Of a stretch of DNA of 64,000 nt, positions 51,214 through 63,000 are shown piece after piece. The translations under genes were made by a program, and so were the position numbers. Numbering within the stretch: position 1 is the first letter of the stretch; the number at the start of each line of letters is the position of its first letter. The DNA comes from Proteles cristata cristata (lineage: Eukaryota; Chordata; Mammalia; Carnivora; Hyaenidae), in NCBI GenBank assembly GCA_017311185.1, contig JAESUZ010001269.1, positions 1,674,001-1,738,000 of the forward strand. Direction: 5' to 3'. The notes beneath the pieces are model-generated. The model worked only from the letters and a program-made list of their open reading frames with translations, searched no databases and had not been told where the DNA came from.

Positions 51214-52831
51214 AGTCCCCTCTATTCTAATGCATCTCTCACAGACACAAAAACTTCCTGTGCACTACCTCACCAGAAGTGCGGCCAACGCGGCTTGCGT
51301 CCATCAGCTGCGGGTTTTTTCTTTCATGACTTTCACTGAAGAGCTAATTTTTTAAAAATCTCAGAGTATACAGAGTCAATTAAATGATACTATGTAAGAC
51401 AAGAGGGGGCGAAGTGTCTGGCCAAGATTTTCTTGATGAGCTGATAACTTTTCAACTGATGTCACCTCCCACACTGTTCCTGTGCAAAACCAGTGTCAGA
51501 ATATAAGCTGGGTTAGACAGCTTTGCTGCTAGGCCATCGCCTCATTGAGAGTGTTGTTTTTCAACATTTTGGACTTCCCAAATGTAATGCGTGGCCTATC
51601 TAAACAATGATTTATTAAACTTGTCTCCGTTCCAATACCTTGGCCAGATAAATCAGCTGCTCTCAAGCTTCCCATTTCATTTTTGAGTGTCGGAGGGAAA
51701 CCTGGAAGAGCAGAAATGCCCAGATACACATCCCACCTCCCCAACGATACCACTGTGCACCAAACGCTTCTGGAATATTTGTTTAATTAGTTAAATCTTC
51801 AACGTTTAAATAAGGAGAAAAAACAAGCTATGGGTGGCCCGCTAACCTCAAACGAGCAAATATTCAAGGTTATAAAATCACCTCCTGCTCAGAATACCTG
51901 GTTAGAAATAAAAACAGCATTTACCAAATTCTACCCCAAGTCAAGAACAGAGGTGGCATTAAGAAGCATGAAACTGAATTTGAAAGCCAAAACACTAAGG
52001 ATGCAGCATTATTTCATTAAAAAATGGACTCTACACATTCTTTATAACTAGAACACCTTTCTTTAACAACAAAACGCCATGTCTGAGATTAATTGGAAAA
52101 ATCCTAAAAAACAGTTCTGATCCACTCTTAAAAACTAGACGCTAATTTTGTGTTTGCAAAAGTACACTTGCAGCTGTATCTTTGCTAATGTGAACTGAGC
52201 ACAGAACACTACAATTACGGAATTTATGTATACAGAGGTGAATTTTGCATATATAAACAGTTACGTATCATAGAATGGTGACCAGTTCAAAGCTGAAGAA
52301 AAGTTGGTCCTTTGTTTTTTTAAAGCTGAAGTAATGAAAATTTCCAAGAGACTTTCCTGATGTAATGTTACAAGCAGCAAAATAGTACATTGTCATAAAA
52401 GTCTCCTAAAATGGAGGGGGGGGGCACTTCTGATTTTTCAGTAAGGGATGTGTACATTCCATACCCAGAGGAGGACAGTTCTAAATTAGAAAAACACTCT
52501 CAGCATGTAATAATAGAAAACCGGGAATGGGAAAGCTTCTCGAGATGGTGGCCCAAATATCTGGTTTTATAATAGAGGAAGCCCCAAGAGGTAAAGGAAT
52601 GTGGCCAAGGGCTTTCTCAGCCCAAGTTCACTGCCCTAGTTCACAGTCAGAAACTCTGCCTTCTCTTCTAGAGCTCTTTCCCAGCTGGATTGCCTTTGGC
52701 TCTAGAGTAACGCTGCCTGTGACCCCGGAGATAACTAGGGTTTGGATCACCTTCAGAGGAAACAGTCCTACGTGGGACAGTAACTGAGCCCCACACTGGG
52801 GCCCTCTTAACATGTTTTACATTTTCAAATG
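51214..52831. other. Intronic, repeat-poor
   Basis: AT-rich, no recognised interspersed repeat or gene. Short TAAT-containing palindromic phrases such as 'tttaattagttaaatc' near 51781 continue the character of the preceding block. Confidence 0.4.
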
Positions 52832-52847
52832 TCTTTTAACTTTTTTC

Positions 52848-53800
52848 TTTTTTTGAATACTTTATTGTCAAGTTGGTTTCCATATAACACCAAGTGCTCA
52901 TCTCCACAAGTGCCCTCCTCCATGCCCATCGCTCCCCTCCCGCTCCCCCCACCCCCGTCAGCCCTCAGTCTGTTCTCAGCATTCAAGAGTCTCTCATGGT
53001 TTGCCTCCCTCCCTCTCCCCCTCTATTTTTCCCCTTCTTCTCCCCCATGGTCCTTTGTTAGGTTCCTCCTAATCCTCCTACACGTGCAAACATATGGTAG
53101 CTGTCCTTCTCTGCCTGACTTATTTCGCTCAGCATAACACCCTCAAGGTCCATCCATGTGGCTACACATGGCCAGATTTCATTCTTTCTCATTGCCATGT
53201 AGTATTCCATGGTATAGATAAACCACATCTTCTTGATCCATTCGTCTGTTGGTGGACACTTAGGCTCTTTCCATGTTTTGGCTATTTTTGAGAGTGCTGC
53301 TATGAACCTTGTGGTACATGTGACTCTACGCATCAGCCCTCCTGTATCCCTTGGGTAAATTCCTAGCGGTGCTATTGCTGGGTCATAGGGGAGTTCTATT
53401 AATTTTTTTTTAATTTTTTTTAATGTTTTATTTATTTCTAGGAGAGAGAGAGAGACAGTGTGAGCAGAGGAGGGTCAGAGAGAGAGGGAGTCACAGACTC
53501 TGAAACAGGCTCCAGGCTCTGAGTTAGTTGTCAGCACAGAGCCCGATGTGGGGCTAGAACCCACTAACCGCGAGATCATGACCTAAGCGAAAGTCGGATG
53601 CTTAACCGACTAAGCCAACCAGGCGCCCCTATTGTTAATTTTTTGAGAAACCTCCACACTGTTTTCCAGAGGGGCTGCACCAGTTTACATTCCCACCAAC
53701 AGTGTAGGAGGGTGCCCATTTATCCACAACCTTACCAGCATCTAGAGTCCTCTGATTGCTCATTTTAGCCACTCTGACTGGTGTGAGGTGGTATCTCAGT
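52848..53800 (-). mobile_element. Young L1 3' fragment, reversed
   Basis: From a T-rich tail the plus strand reads 'actttattgtcaagttggtt', a C-rich 3' UTR tract, 'cataacaccctcaaggtcca', 'catgtagtattccatggtat' and 'cattcccaccaacagtgtag'. The minus-strand frame 53058-53333 keeps about 90 codons of the ORF2 C-terminal end, including 'DEWIKKMWFIYTMEYYMAM'. Target-like 'ttttaactttttt' flanks both ends. A CAN-SINE interrupts it. Confidence 0.9.
53408..53628 (-). mobile_element. CAN-SINE, young subfamily, reversed
   Basis: 'tatttatttctaggagagag', 'agagagagggagtcacagac' and 'taaccgactaagccaaccag' mark the same subfamily as the copy at 38304, with a few more changes, for example 'gagttagttgtcagcacag'. 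It is nested in the L1. Confidence 0.93.
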
Positions 53801-54017
53801 TTTTAACTTTTTTTCTGAAATATGTTGTTTTACAATAAAAGAGTCCTAGCAGATTCTAGAAAGGGCTTTAAATTGCTACCACTGCACTGCAATGAATTAC
53901 AAATAACCTAACAGGACACAAATAGCTCCCATTATTTTTATTTAAATAACTCATCTTCAAACCTTAAACTGAGTCGACTTGGCTTTTTAAAAAAATCTAC
54001 TTTAAAACCTAAACTAC

Positions 54018-54130
54018 AGGTGGGAGAGAGAGGAAAGTGGGTGATGGGCACTGAGAAGGGCACTTGTTGGAATGAGCACTGGGTGTTATATGGAACCCAA
54101 TCTGAAAATAAATTGTATTTTTTTAAAAAA
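54018..54130 (+). mobile_element. L1 3' UTR end fragment
   Basis: 'gtgatgggcactgagaaggg', 'atgagcactgggtgttatat' and 'ctgaaaataaattgta' with an A tail match the 3' terminus of carnivore L1. Flanked by 'aaacctaaactac' and 'aaaaactgaactac', a likely target duplication. Confidence 0.75.
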
Positions 54131-55305
54131 CTGAACTACTTATACTGGCAATAGGATCCCTAGACGATGTTCCTGTATTTATACAAAGGAATCATTTTCA
54201 AGCGAAGTCAATCTATAAGCTGTATTAGAGGAGTTTACCCTTAGACACAAAATAGAAAAAGGTCTTCACACACCAGTATGACAAGCCTGTAGAAGAACAA
54301 CTGTTTTCTTAGTATTACTGTCAATGTATGTTGCTTGTATATAATTGCTTTTAAAGACTCACAGAAGGCAGGTATGTCTGTGAGGGGGAGAGAGTGCGCA
54401 CTAAGCTGGTAAATCAAGAAAAAGTAACCACTGGAAGGGAATCTGTAACTGAATAGGAATTTCTAAAGGAACTACAGCATTTGGGACCAAAAGAAATATG
54501 ATAGAAACATGATAGGCCCTCTCTCCAACACACACATTCTCTTTCTTCCTTGCTTTGAATATAACAAGATTACCCCCCGCCCATCACTACCAAGCAAACA
54601 AACAAACAAAACAAGCCACCATCACCATCTTTGAACATTTGCATGGTACTGAGATTCAACAATCCAGGGAGACTTCTGGTAAAACGCACATTCCCTCCAA
54701 AATCCCTACCAAAACAACAATAAAAGAATTCTTTGAGGTATAAACTTATAAGTGGAAAGAGTACAGGAAGGAAACAGTAGCTGAGAAACGTCAACAAAAT
54801 TTTGGAAGCTGGAAAAGGGTAACCAATTCAATAGACCCCAGAAACCAAAACTAGAGCCTGCACAGGAACAGGGCAGGCAGTTCCAGTAAGAAACAAAGAA
54901 TTCCTGTACAGAGGTTCTGAAATTGGAGACACTAGTTACCTCTGGAGGTAGGGATGCCCTGCAGTTGAAAATGGTGGGGTTCATTGAAAGTCTATAAACA
55001 GATCACTTCAACTCAAATGTACCCCCCTTCCAGCCATCACCAAACCTTACCCAGAAAAAAAATTGCCCCTTCCCAACCAGGCAGAAAAAAAGGAGGTTTA
55101 TTGGCCAAAGGTGTTGACACACAAAAATCTGAACAGAAAGGTACCAGGCACATCTGGAGATGGGGTGAAGCATAAAACTAAAAACGAGGTTAAAGTGAAA
55201 AGTCTGCAATCCTAATGGTGAGGCTTCCCCACCATGGGCTTCCAGAATGTAGGAAAGGCTTATGATTCTGAAGAAGAGATCTGGAGGAAAATTCATTTTT
55301 CTTAT

Positions 55306-55518
55306 ATTAAAAATTTTTTTTAAGTTTATTTATTTTGAGAGAGTGAGAGAGTGTGTACCTGTGCAAGTGGGGGAGGAGCAGAGAGGGAGAGAGAGAATAT
55401 CAGGAAGGTTCCACACTCTCCGTGCAGAGCTGGATGCCAGGCTCAAACAAAAGAAACATGAGATCATGACCTGAGTCGAAGCCAGATGCTTAACCAACTG
55501 AGCCATCCAGGTGCTCCA
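55306..55518 (-). mobile_element. CAN-SINE, older type, reversed
   Basis: T-rich tail, 'agtttatttattttgagaga', 'gagatcatgacctgagtcga' and 'ccaactgagccatccaggtg'. Nested in HAL1. Confidence 0.92.
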
Positions 55519-56344
55519 CTGGAGAAGAATTCTTTAATAAAACTGATAAGCCTAAGAAATACAACCTCCATATTTAGGATAACCCTTTGAAAAAGCTAGC
55601 TTAACATGTTATTACACTATAATAAAGTCTACCTCTAGACAAGTTCCCATGAATGCAGAACTTCTAGATAGTCTCTTTCATGGCTCACCCTTAAGTATAA
55701 ATAGACAGCTAAGGATTACCAACAGTTTAAGAAAACCTTGTAATATGAAAGAGAAAGAAATCAAAATTAATATTTTAAAGGGAATCCGATGTAAGCAAAA
55801 TGTAATGTAAGTAAAAAAAAAAAACTTACAAAAAACACCTTGTCTCGGCAAAAGTAAGATACCAGAATTGTAAAAAGCACCTTTGTTTGATTTTCCCTTA
55901 GAAAAAAATTCTATTTACTAAATTATGACCATCTACCAATTATAAAATGGATCCCAACCTCAGATAAGTTAAAATGTGAAAGAAATGTGTTCTAGAACTA
56001 TGAAAGGATATATGCAGAAAGATAAGACATTGAATCCAGGAAGCAATATCAGGGTACTGTTTTTTAGAAAGAGTCACTCAGAGAAAAAGAGAGAGCTCTT
56101 ATAAATTTAAGATGAGAGCAGAAATTTAAAATTCAATGGACACTTTGGAAGATAAAGATAAGGCAACCTCTCAGAAAGGAAAAGAAAAAGGCGGAGTTGA
56201 AAAATGGGAGAAAAAAGTTAGAGAATTGATGGACAAGAGCCGACATCCAACTTTAAAATTTCTGGAAAGAGCAAGCAAATTGACCAGCCCAAAGAATTTA
56301 AAAGACACACACAAGGTGAAAGCATCGTGAAATATCAGAGCACG

Positions 56345-56815
56345 AGTTAGCCGCTGGTCTCCCTTATGGTCTCCAATTCATTTCCCTTCCTACATCTGCT
56401 TTGCTTGCTCTAAATCATAGGAAGACGATTCTTCCAGGCTGCATTTCCCTATCAGCTGACTTCTGGTTGGTTCAGTCAAAAGGAGCACTAGTGGAAGAGT
56501 CAGGAAGAGGAGGAAAGCCACCTCTCTCACCTAGCCTTAGGTAGCATCTCTAGGAGAGGTTGCATTTCTTCCATGCTGCTAGCTCCTATGAGCAGCTCTA
56601 AGTCTTTGATCCCCATAAAACTCTCTTCCCTGGTCCTTCTAGCTTGGGAGGTGCTAATGGCTTTTTGCTGTTGCTAATTTCTGGCTTGCCTTACTATTCT
56701 ACTTGGTGTTTCGGCTCTTCCTCCACTTTAAAGTTAGTTTCTCCTATTAAATTCCTTCTGTTGAATTACTTAATTTTTCCTGACTAGACTCTTGAGTAAG
56801 CCATCACTATTATAT
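56345..56815. other. Unassigned insertion within HAL1
   Basis: HAL1 similarity stops at about 56340 and resumes near 56880. The block between is CT-richer, with 'gctaatggctttttgctgtt' and a closing 'ctattaaattccttctgttg'. It looks like an old interspersed repeat (LTR or DNA element) but I cannot name it. Confidence 0.4.
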
Positions 56816-56987
56816 AAAGAAAATAGTAAAGGCTTTGAGATAGAGAAAAAGAAAATAACATGAAAAAGATGAAAAATGAGAATGATAACACCAAAATCTG
56901 CAAAACAATAGAACAATGGCACCAAAATGTGGAGGAAAATTAATCCTTAAACTAAAATTTTATACCCAACTAAATTAGATAGAGAGA

Positions 56988-57008
56988 GATAGATAGATAG
57001 ATAGATAG
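56988..57008. repeat. (GATA)n microsatellite
   Basis: Five tandem GATA units following a GAGA stretch. Confidence 0.9.
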
Positions 57009-57720
57009 CAAAATGTCTTCTGATATTCAAAGTCTCAAAAGATTTTCCACTAGTATCATCTTGTTCCTCAAAACTAAGGTGAAATTCAACTATGGAGGAG
57101 ATTTAATAACCAAGATTAAAGGGGAATCAATACAAGAGAAAACTGAAGGACATTTCCAGGTTGATACTAAAGGATATATAAGTAATTGCTCTAAGCTGGA
57201 GCAGGAAAACAAAAGGCTAAAAAAAAAAAAAAAATCACGAACATCATTCTAGGGAATGAGAATGAGGGAATGAGAATGAAACAGAACTACATGGAAGCAA
57301 ATTTTAAAAAGCAAGGAAAGTATTAACTTCAGAGAAAAAAATCTAGATCCACAAGGAACTGTAATCATAGAACATTACATGGTTCTGCTACATCGTTCAA
57401 TATATCTATGGTCATAATAATAATAGCTCTTAATACGGCGGGACAGCTATTGTTCAAATTTTATTTTATGAATGTACTTGTAACTAAAAACTATGCTACA
57501 AAATGTTGGGAGGATGAAAGGAAAAGCACGTATTTGGAAAGAAAGTGTGTAAAGGAACTGAATCTTTTTCCATTTGAGGAAATAATGAGCTATGTCAAAT
57601 TTTTTGTATCAAAAACAGCAATATCAAGAAGCTGCTTTAGAAATACAGAGATAAACAACAGAAGCAGCCAATAGAAACATTGAGAATTATTGCCTCTATG
57701 GAATGGGAGTAAGGAGTAGA

Positions 57721-58430
57721 GAACACCCGGACACTCCTGCTTGTCTGCAACTCTTACAGCACCACAAATTTATTTTTAATTCAGTCTGTTTCTTTTTTTT
57801 CGCTTGTTACATTCAATCTAGAATGGCATGTATTATTTTGATTTAAACAGCAACAACATCAGGGAAAGAAGGTGAGCCTCACCCAATGGCAGAGCCAACG
57901 ATTCATGAAGCCGAGCAGTGAATGGGAGTCAGAAGTGCCAAACACAATAGGGAGAAAGGGGCAAGGTCAAGAGTGGGATTTACACAAATGAAAAGTCAGA
58001 CGGGCTGCCAGAGGGGAAAAGACGTGTCCAGCACTGGCTCAGGCCAAGCTGAGAAATAGTAGCAAGGACAAAGTTGAGTCTACATCATAAAGACATAATG
58101 TGAAAACACTAGCGATTGGAAAGGTTAGGCTGACTCTCTAGCCCAGAATGAAGGAAGGAAGGAATGACTTCGTATCTCTTTCATCTCAGCAATAAAACTA
58201 ACAAAAACTAACTAACTAGTTTTTGAATTTAAGATCAGGAAATCTCAAGCAACTAAATGTTTCTTCATTTTCTTCCAGGGGAGTGATTTCTCAATGCAGC
58301 AGTGCATACACCATGCTGTCCCCTATCCGTGAGAATGAACAGGGATTTGGACAATAACTGAGCAAAAGGCTTACTGAGTAGCCATGGTCTAGGTCAATGA
58401 TTCTTACTTTTCTGTGACAACGACCCCATT
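57721..58430. other. Intronic, unassigned
   Basis: No gene or nameable repeat in this stretch between HAL1 and the L1 insertion. Confidence 0.4.
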
Positions 58431-58448
58431 AAAAATCAAGTGGAGGGT

Positions 58449-59189
58449 CATCAGGGAAATACAACTCAAAACCACACTGAGATACCACCTCACACCAGTC
58501 AGAGTGGCTAAAATGAGCAAATCAGAGAACTCTAGATGCTGGCGAGGATGTGGAGAAACGGCACCCTCCTACACTGTTGGTAGGAATGTAAACTGGGGCA
58601 GCCCCTCTGGAAAACAGTGTGGAGGTTCCTTAGGAAACTAACAATAGAACTCCCCTAGGACCCAGCAGTAGCACCGCTAGGAATTTACCCAAGAGATACA
58701 GAAACGCTGATGCATAGGAGCACATGGACCCCAATGTTCATAGCAGCACTCTCCACAATAGCTAAAACATGGAAAGAGACTAAGTGTCCACCAACAGACG
58801 AATGGATCAAGAAGATGTGGTTTATCTATACCATGGAATACTCCATGGCAATGAGAAAAAATGAAATCTGGCCATGTGTAGCAACATGGATGGACCTTGA
58901 GGGTGTTATGCTGAGCGAAATAAGTCAGGCAGAGGACAAGTATCATATGTTTGCACGTATAGGAGGATTAGGAGGAACTTGATGGAGGAACAAGGGGGAG
59001 AAGAAGGGGGGAAATGATGGGGGAAAGGGAGAGAGGCAACCCATGAGAGACTCTTGAATGCTGACAAAAACTGAGGACTGATGGATGTGGGGGGGAGGAG
59101 GGATGGGCATGGAGGAGGACACTTGTGGGGATGAGCACTGAATGTTATGTGGAAACTAATTTGACAATAAACTATTTGTAAAAAAAAAA
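58449..59189 (+). mobile_element. Young 5'-truncated L1 with target duplication
   Basis: It runs from 'catcagggaaatacaactca' through 'gaggatgtggagaaacggca', the ORF2 C-terminal frame at 58710-58982 ('EWIKKMWFIYTMEYSMAM') and a G-rich 3' UTR to a poly(A). The 18-bp sequence 'aaaaatcaagtggagggt' occurs at 58431-58448 and 59190-59207, a clean target site duplication. About 740 bases long, clearly dead but recent. Confidence 0.95.
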
Positions 59190-59207
59190 AAAAATCAAGT
59201 GGAGGGT

Positions 59208-60128
59208 ACTGGGCCCTCTCTCCAAAAATATGCACGTTTCACTTACACACAAGAGTTTGTACATAAGTATAGAGTTAATGCACACTAAGTCAAGAGACCA
59301 TTATCCGCTTAAACAGGTCGTGGAAACTTGGGTGGATTTGGAAGGAACTTCTCACTAAAGAACTAAATTAGCCCACTCCACTGTGTTTAATGTCATTTCA
59401 CTAGAAACATGGATATTTTCACATAGGCTCCACACACGGTCTGCTACAAGATAAATTGTCCGCATCTCTGTGTGTACTGTCAGTGTATGAGAATGTTTTA
59501 CACTGAAGGCGTGTAATGTTTTATATCCATGCTGGCACAGGAATGCAGATCTTGTGGGCTTCCAGAGCTCATGGCCATGGATATTTATACACCTGCTTAA
59601 GAGTTTGTAGGTGATGAGGACCCCACCCCAGATGGGATCACTGCATGGTCAGAGATCAAGCTCCCAGCCATGTTCTCTGGAGCACAGTAAATGACATCTC
59701 ATGATCTAAGAAATAATGATTTACATTCCAGAAGAAAACAGGGAATACAGGTTGCTGCCGATGAAGAAGAGACAGAGTCCTAGTAGATTTTGTGAAGTGT
59801 GTGAAAGAGTAAGGGGAAACTGATATCTCAGAAGTGTGTGTTTGTGCAGGCAGGGTGCAGGAAAAGGAAGGAAGTCCTTCAGCCTGTGTCTCCTGCCAGG
59901 ATCACTTGTCAGGTCTGAGACACTTAATCTTCAGGTCACGGATTCACCCCCATAGTGGGCATGTTGTTAATAAAAGGGTCAGACTGATGTAGTGGAAAAA
60001 GAACTCACTGAACCAGGAGTCAAGGGACGCAACTAATCTTGGCTTGGCCACCACACAGCACCTTCTCAAACCAAATGCCAGTGCCGGAGAATTGGAACCA
60101 CTCACACGGCAAAGGTCAAACACCTATT
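59208..60128. other. Intronic, unassigned
   Basis: No gene or recognised repeat. Confidence 0.4.
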
Positions 60129-60142
60129 AAGATACCCTTGAG

Positions 60143-60378
60143 GGGCGCCTGGGTGGCTTAGTCGGTTAAGCGTCCGACTTTCGCTTAGGTCATGATCTCG
60201 CGGTTCGTGGTTCGAGCCCCGCGTCGGGCTCTGGGCTGACTGCCAGCTCAGAGCCTGGAGCCTGTTTCAGTCTGTGACTCCCTCTCTCTCTGACTCTCCC
60301 TGCTCACGCTGTCTCTCTCTCTCTCTCTCCTAGAAATAAATAAAACATTAAAAAAAAAAAAATTAAAAAAAAAAAAAA
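60143..60378 (+). mobile_element. CAN-SINE, young subfamily
   Basis: Full-length with 'ggcgcctgggtggcttagtc', 'tcgcttaggtcatgatctcg' and 'gctgactgccagctcagagc', and a long A tail. Perfect 14-bp target duplication 'aagatacccttgag' at 60129-60142 and 60379-60392. Confidence 0.96.
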
Positions 60379-60392
60379 AAGATACCCTTGAG

Positions 60393-61174
60393 TCAGAGCC
60401 ACTGCCCACATGGGCAACACAATAAACACCACTAGAGAAAGCCAGGCAGGCAGGCATTCCGCAAACACTTGTCCGAGCCACACTGGGAGCCCCTTTGCTA
60501 CTTGAGGGCCTCTCCAGCAGAGATTTACCTCGAACTTCAGACTTGTGATGAAATCTAAAGTTAGATTTTGCCAGAGGGTCTTCAGAATCCACGTTGTGAA
60601 AACCCATTCCTATCTCCCAATACCACCTCCCACACTGTAAGTGAAAGTGAACTCCTGGCTTTGTGGACCTAACAAGGTCTAGGCACAGGATTTATTCACC
60701 ACTCGACATTGTTATATTGATTACAGCATACGGGCTACATTTGGAAAGGCCACCTCACCTTCCTGGACCTCAGTTCCTACCTTCCCATCACCATGCAAGG
60801 AGCAGGTTAAATTTGATGTCCTCTGGTTCAATAACAACTAAAATAATAAGCATCATAATAAAAGCGTAAGTGTACTGGCTGCTTCCTTCGTGCCAAGCCG
60901 ACAGCAATAGGATGCAAGAATGAACAGAAACAGACAGAGTTCCTGCTTTCAGAGTTGACAGTCTGGTAGGAGAGGTAAGATTTAATTGGAAAATCCCACA
61001 CATAGCTGAGAGGCTATGATGGAAAGGATCAGAGCGCCATAAGATGGTCTGGGGTTCAGGAAAGACACATCCTGTGATGGCAGTGTCTGAGTTGAGATCT
61101 GGAAGCTACGTAGAAGTACTAGTTATGCAGGAGCATCATACACTTTGGCCTGGAGTGTAAGAAACAAGAGTAAG
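60393..61174. other. Intronic, possible ancient repeat traces
   Basis: The text near 60885-60985 ('acagacagagttcctgcttt', 'gacagtctggtaggagagg') resembles a common decayed mammalian repeat, family not assigned. No gene. Confidence 0.35.
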
Positions 61175-61400
61175 AGAAATAATAGCTATCATCCATTGAA
61201 TAATTACAAAGTGCCTGACATTGTGTTAAGTATTGTTCATATACAATTCTTGAGTTCTTTCAACAGCCTTGCCGGTTAAAAATTATTATACTCATTTTAG
61301 AGCCAGTAAACTAAGCACAGTTTCAGAAACATGCCCAAGATAAGAACTGTAAGCGACAGAGCCTGGTCTATGAAATGCCCAGCCTGCATAGTTAACCATC
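61175..61400 (-). mobile_element. MIR SINE, reversed
   Basis: 'ataatagctatcatccattg', 'aagtgcctgacattgtgtta' and 'tattatactcattttagagc' match the reversed MIR. Confidence 0.75.
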
Positions 61401-61634
61401 AGGCTACACTGTCTCCAGGAGGCCCGGGCACCCAGCTAAAGCATGATGTATCAGAATGGAACAGGTCTCCAGTAGGTTCATTAGTAAGAAAACAAATGAA
61501 CTTTAAAAAATATGTTTATATTATCCACAGGAATGGTAGAAATATCATCATAAGACTCACGTATAATGACCACTACAGTACATGCAACACCCACAGTCCT
61601 AATGATAGTCGAGCCCTAAGCAACCTGATTTTCT

Positions 61635-61882
61635 TTTTTAATAATCCTCCTCTTCTTTAATTTTTAAAAAGGTTTTATTTATTTCTGAGAGAGAGAGAGA
61701 GAGACAGAGAGACAGCATGAGCAGGGGAGGGGCAGAGAGAAAGGGAGACACAGAATCTGAAGCAGGCTCCAGGCTCTGAGCTGTCAGCACAGAGCCTGAT
61801 GCAGAGCTCGAACTCACAAACTACTAGATCAGGATCCGAGCTGGAGTAGGCCGCTTAACCGGCCGAGCCACCCAGGTGCCCC
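61635..61882 (-). mobile_element. CAN-SINE, feliform type, reversed
   Basis: 'gttttatttatttctgagag', 'aggctctgagctgtcagcac' and 'cgagccacccaggtgcccc'. Target duplication 'agcaacctgattttct' (61619-61634) against 'agcaatctgattttct' (61883-61898). Confidence 0.94.
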
Positions 61883-62149
61883 AGCAATCTGATTTTCTAT
61901 ACACCACACACATGCACCCACCTCATTACCCACCAAAGACAAGGCAAACAGGGGTAGATATTTAACCTTGAAATGCTAATGTCCAGACTGCCAATAGCCT
62001 CTGAGGTGACCCAGCCAAAGAAGCTGCACCTTGACAAACAGGCATAGATTCAACCAAAATCTCATTCTCCACAATATACCTGGGTAATAGAAAAGCTCAA
62101 AGTCTTGAAGTGTAGAGAGACCAAAGCTATGCCAGGAATGCAAACATTA

Positions 62150-62321
62150 TTAAAATTAGAAAAATCTAGTGATGCAGGTGATTAAAAGGTACAAAAACTT
62201 TCAGTTATAGGATAAATAAGTTCTGGGAATCTAATGTATAGTATGATGACTATAGTTAACAATACTGTATCATATATTTGAAAGTTGCAAAGATAGTAGA
62301 TTGTAAAACTTATCACAGTTG
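62150..62321 (+). mobile_element. Old L1 3' UTR fragment
   Basis: 'tcagttataggataaataag', 'atctaatgtatagtatgatg' and 'atagttaacaatactgtatc' are L1M 3' UTR phrases. A SINE is fused directly behind. Confidence 0.7.
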
Positions 62322-62462
62322 ATGAGATCAAGCCCCGCATTGGGCTCTGCACTGACAGTGTGCAGTCTACTTGGGATTCTGTTTCCTTCTCTCTGCCTCT
62401 CTCCTGCTTGTTCTCTATCTCTCTTTCTCTCTCAAAATAAATAAACATTAAAAAAAATTTTT
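62322..62462 (+). mobile_element. 5'-truncated CAN-SINE
   Basis: It starts at the B-box region 'gagatcaagccccgcattgg' and lacks the tRNA-like head; a CT-rich body and 'aaaataaataaacattaaa' tail follow. Without the A box it cannot be transcribed by pol III. Confidence 0.88.
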
Positions 62463-62599
62463 TAACCTGTGTCCAAAAGCCTTTCCCCTAACCTACATTA
62501 TATAAATTTAAACCTACATTATATAAACTCTGATGCTTGTTATGCTATTTGTTTCAGTTATTCTAATAAAAGATGTAATTTTGTCAAGACAAAACAAAA

Positions 62600-63000
62600 C
62601 TTCATCAACAAAAAATAGAAGGGAACTTTCATAATCTAATAAGGACTCTCCCAAAAACCTCACACTAAACATTATGTTTAAATGGTGATATGAACAGATA
62701 TGAAATATGCTATATGCTGTTTGTAGTAAAGTTAAGAACATGGCAAGGATGCCCACTATCACTGCTTATATTCAATTCTTACTGGAATCCTAGCCAGTGC
62801 CATTAAAAGTTTTAATTAACTGTACTTAATTTAATATGCTTAATTTAATGAAGTACACTTTTAAATAAGCATACTTAGAAGAATTGAAAAGAAACAAAAT
62901 CGTCACTATTCACGAGTCATGTGATTGTTTAAAGAATGAGCAGTAAGTTTTAGAACTAATAAGAGAGTCCGCCAAAGTTGCTGGATTTGAAATCAATAGC
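62600..63000 (+). mobile_element. L1 ORF2 internal fragment
   Basis: 'ggcaaggatgcccactatca', 'gaatcctagccagtgccatt' and 'atcgtcactattcacgagtc' are from the RT core region of L1 ORF2, with loss of frame. Confidence 0.7.

Larger units (their letters stand above)
54550..57720 (+). mobile_element. HAL1 (half-L1) element, interrupted
   Basis: The region 56100-56340 follows L1-like ORF1: 'aattcaatggacactttgga', 'gagaattgatggacaagagc', ending 'gtgaaatatcagagcac'. The region 56880-57230 carries the HAL1 continuation: 'caaaattttatacccaact'-type text, 'caaagtctcaaaagattttc' and 'ctggagcaggaaaacaaaag'. The end at 57340-57710 has 'aagaagctgctttagaaata' and 'agccaatagaaacattgaga'. ORF2 is absent. Insertions: a CAN-SINE at 55306 and an unassigned block at 56345-56815. 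The 5' end before 55520 is tentative. Confidence 0.6.

Noticed and set aside
58710..58982. ORF with conserved-looking protein shared with 53058-53333
   Set aside because: It is the C-terminal end of L1 ORF2 in two 5'-truncated L1 copies, not a host gene.
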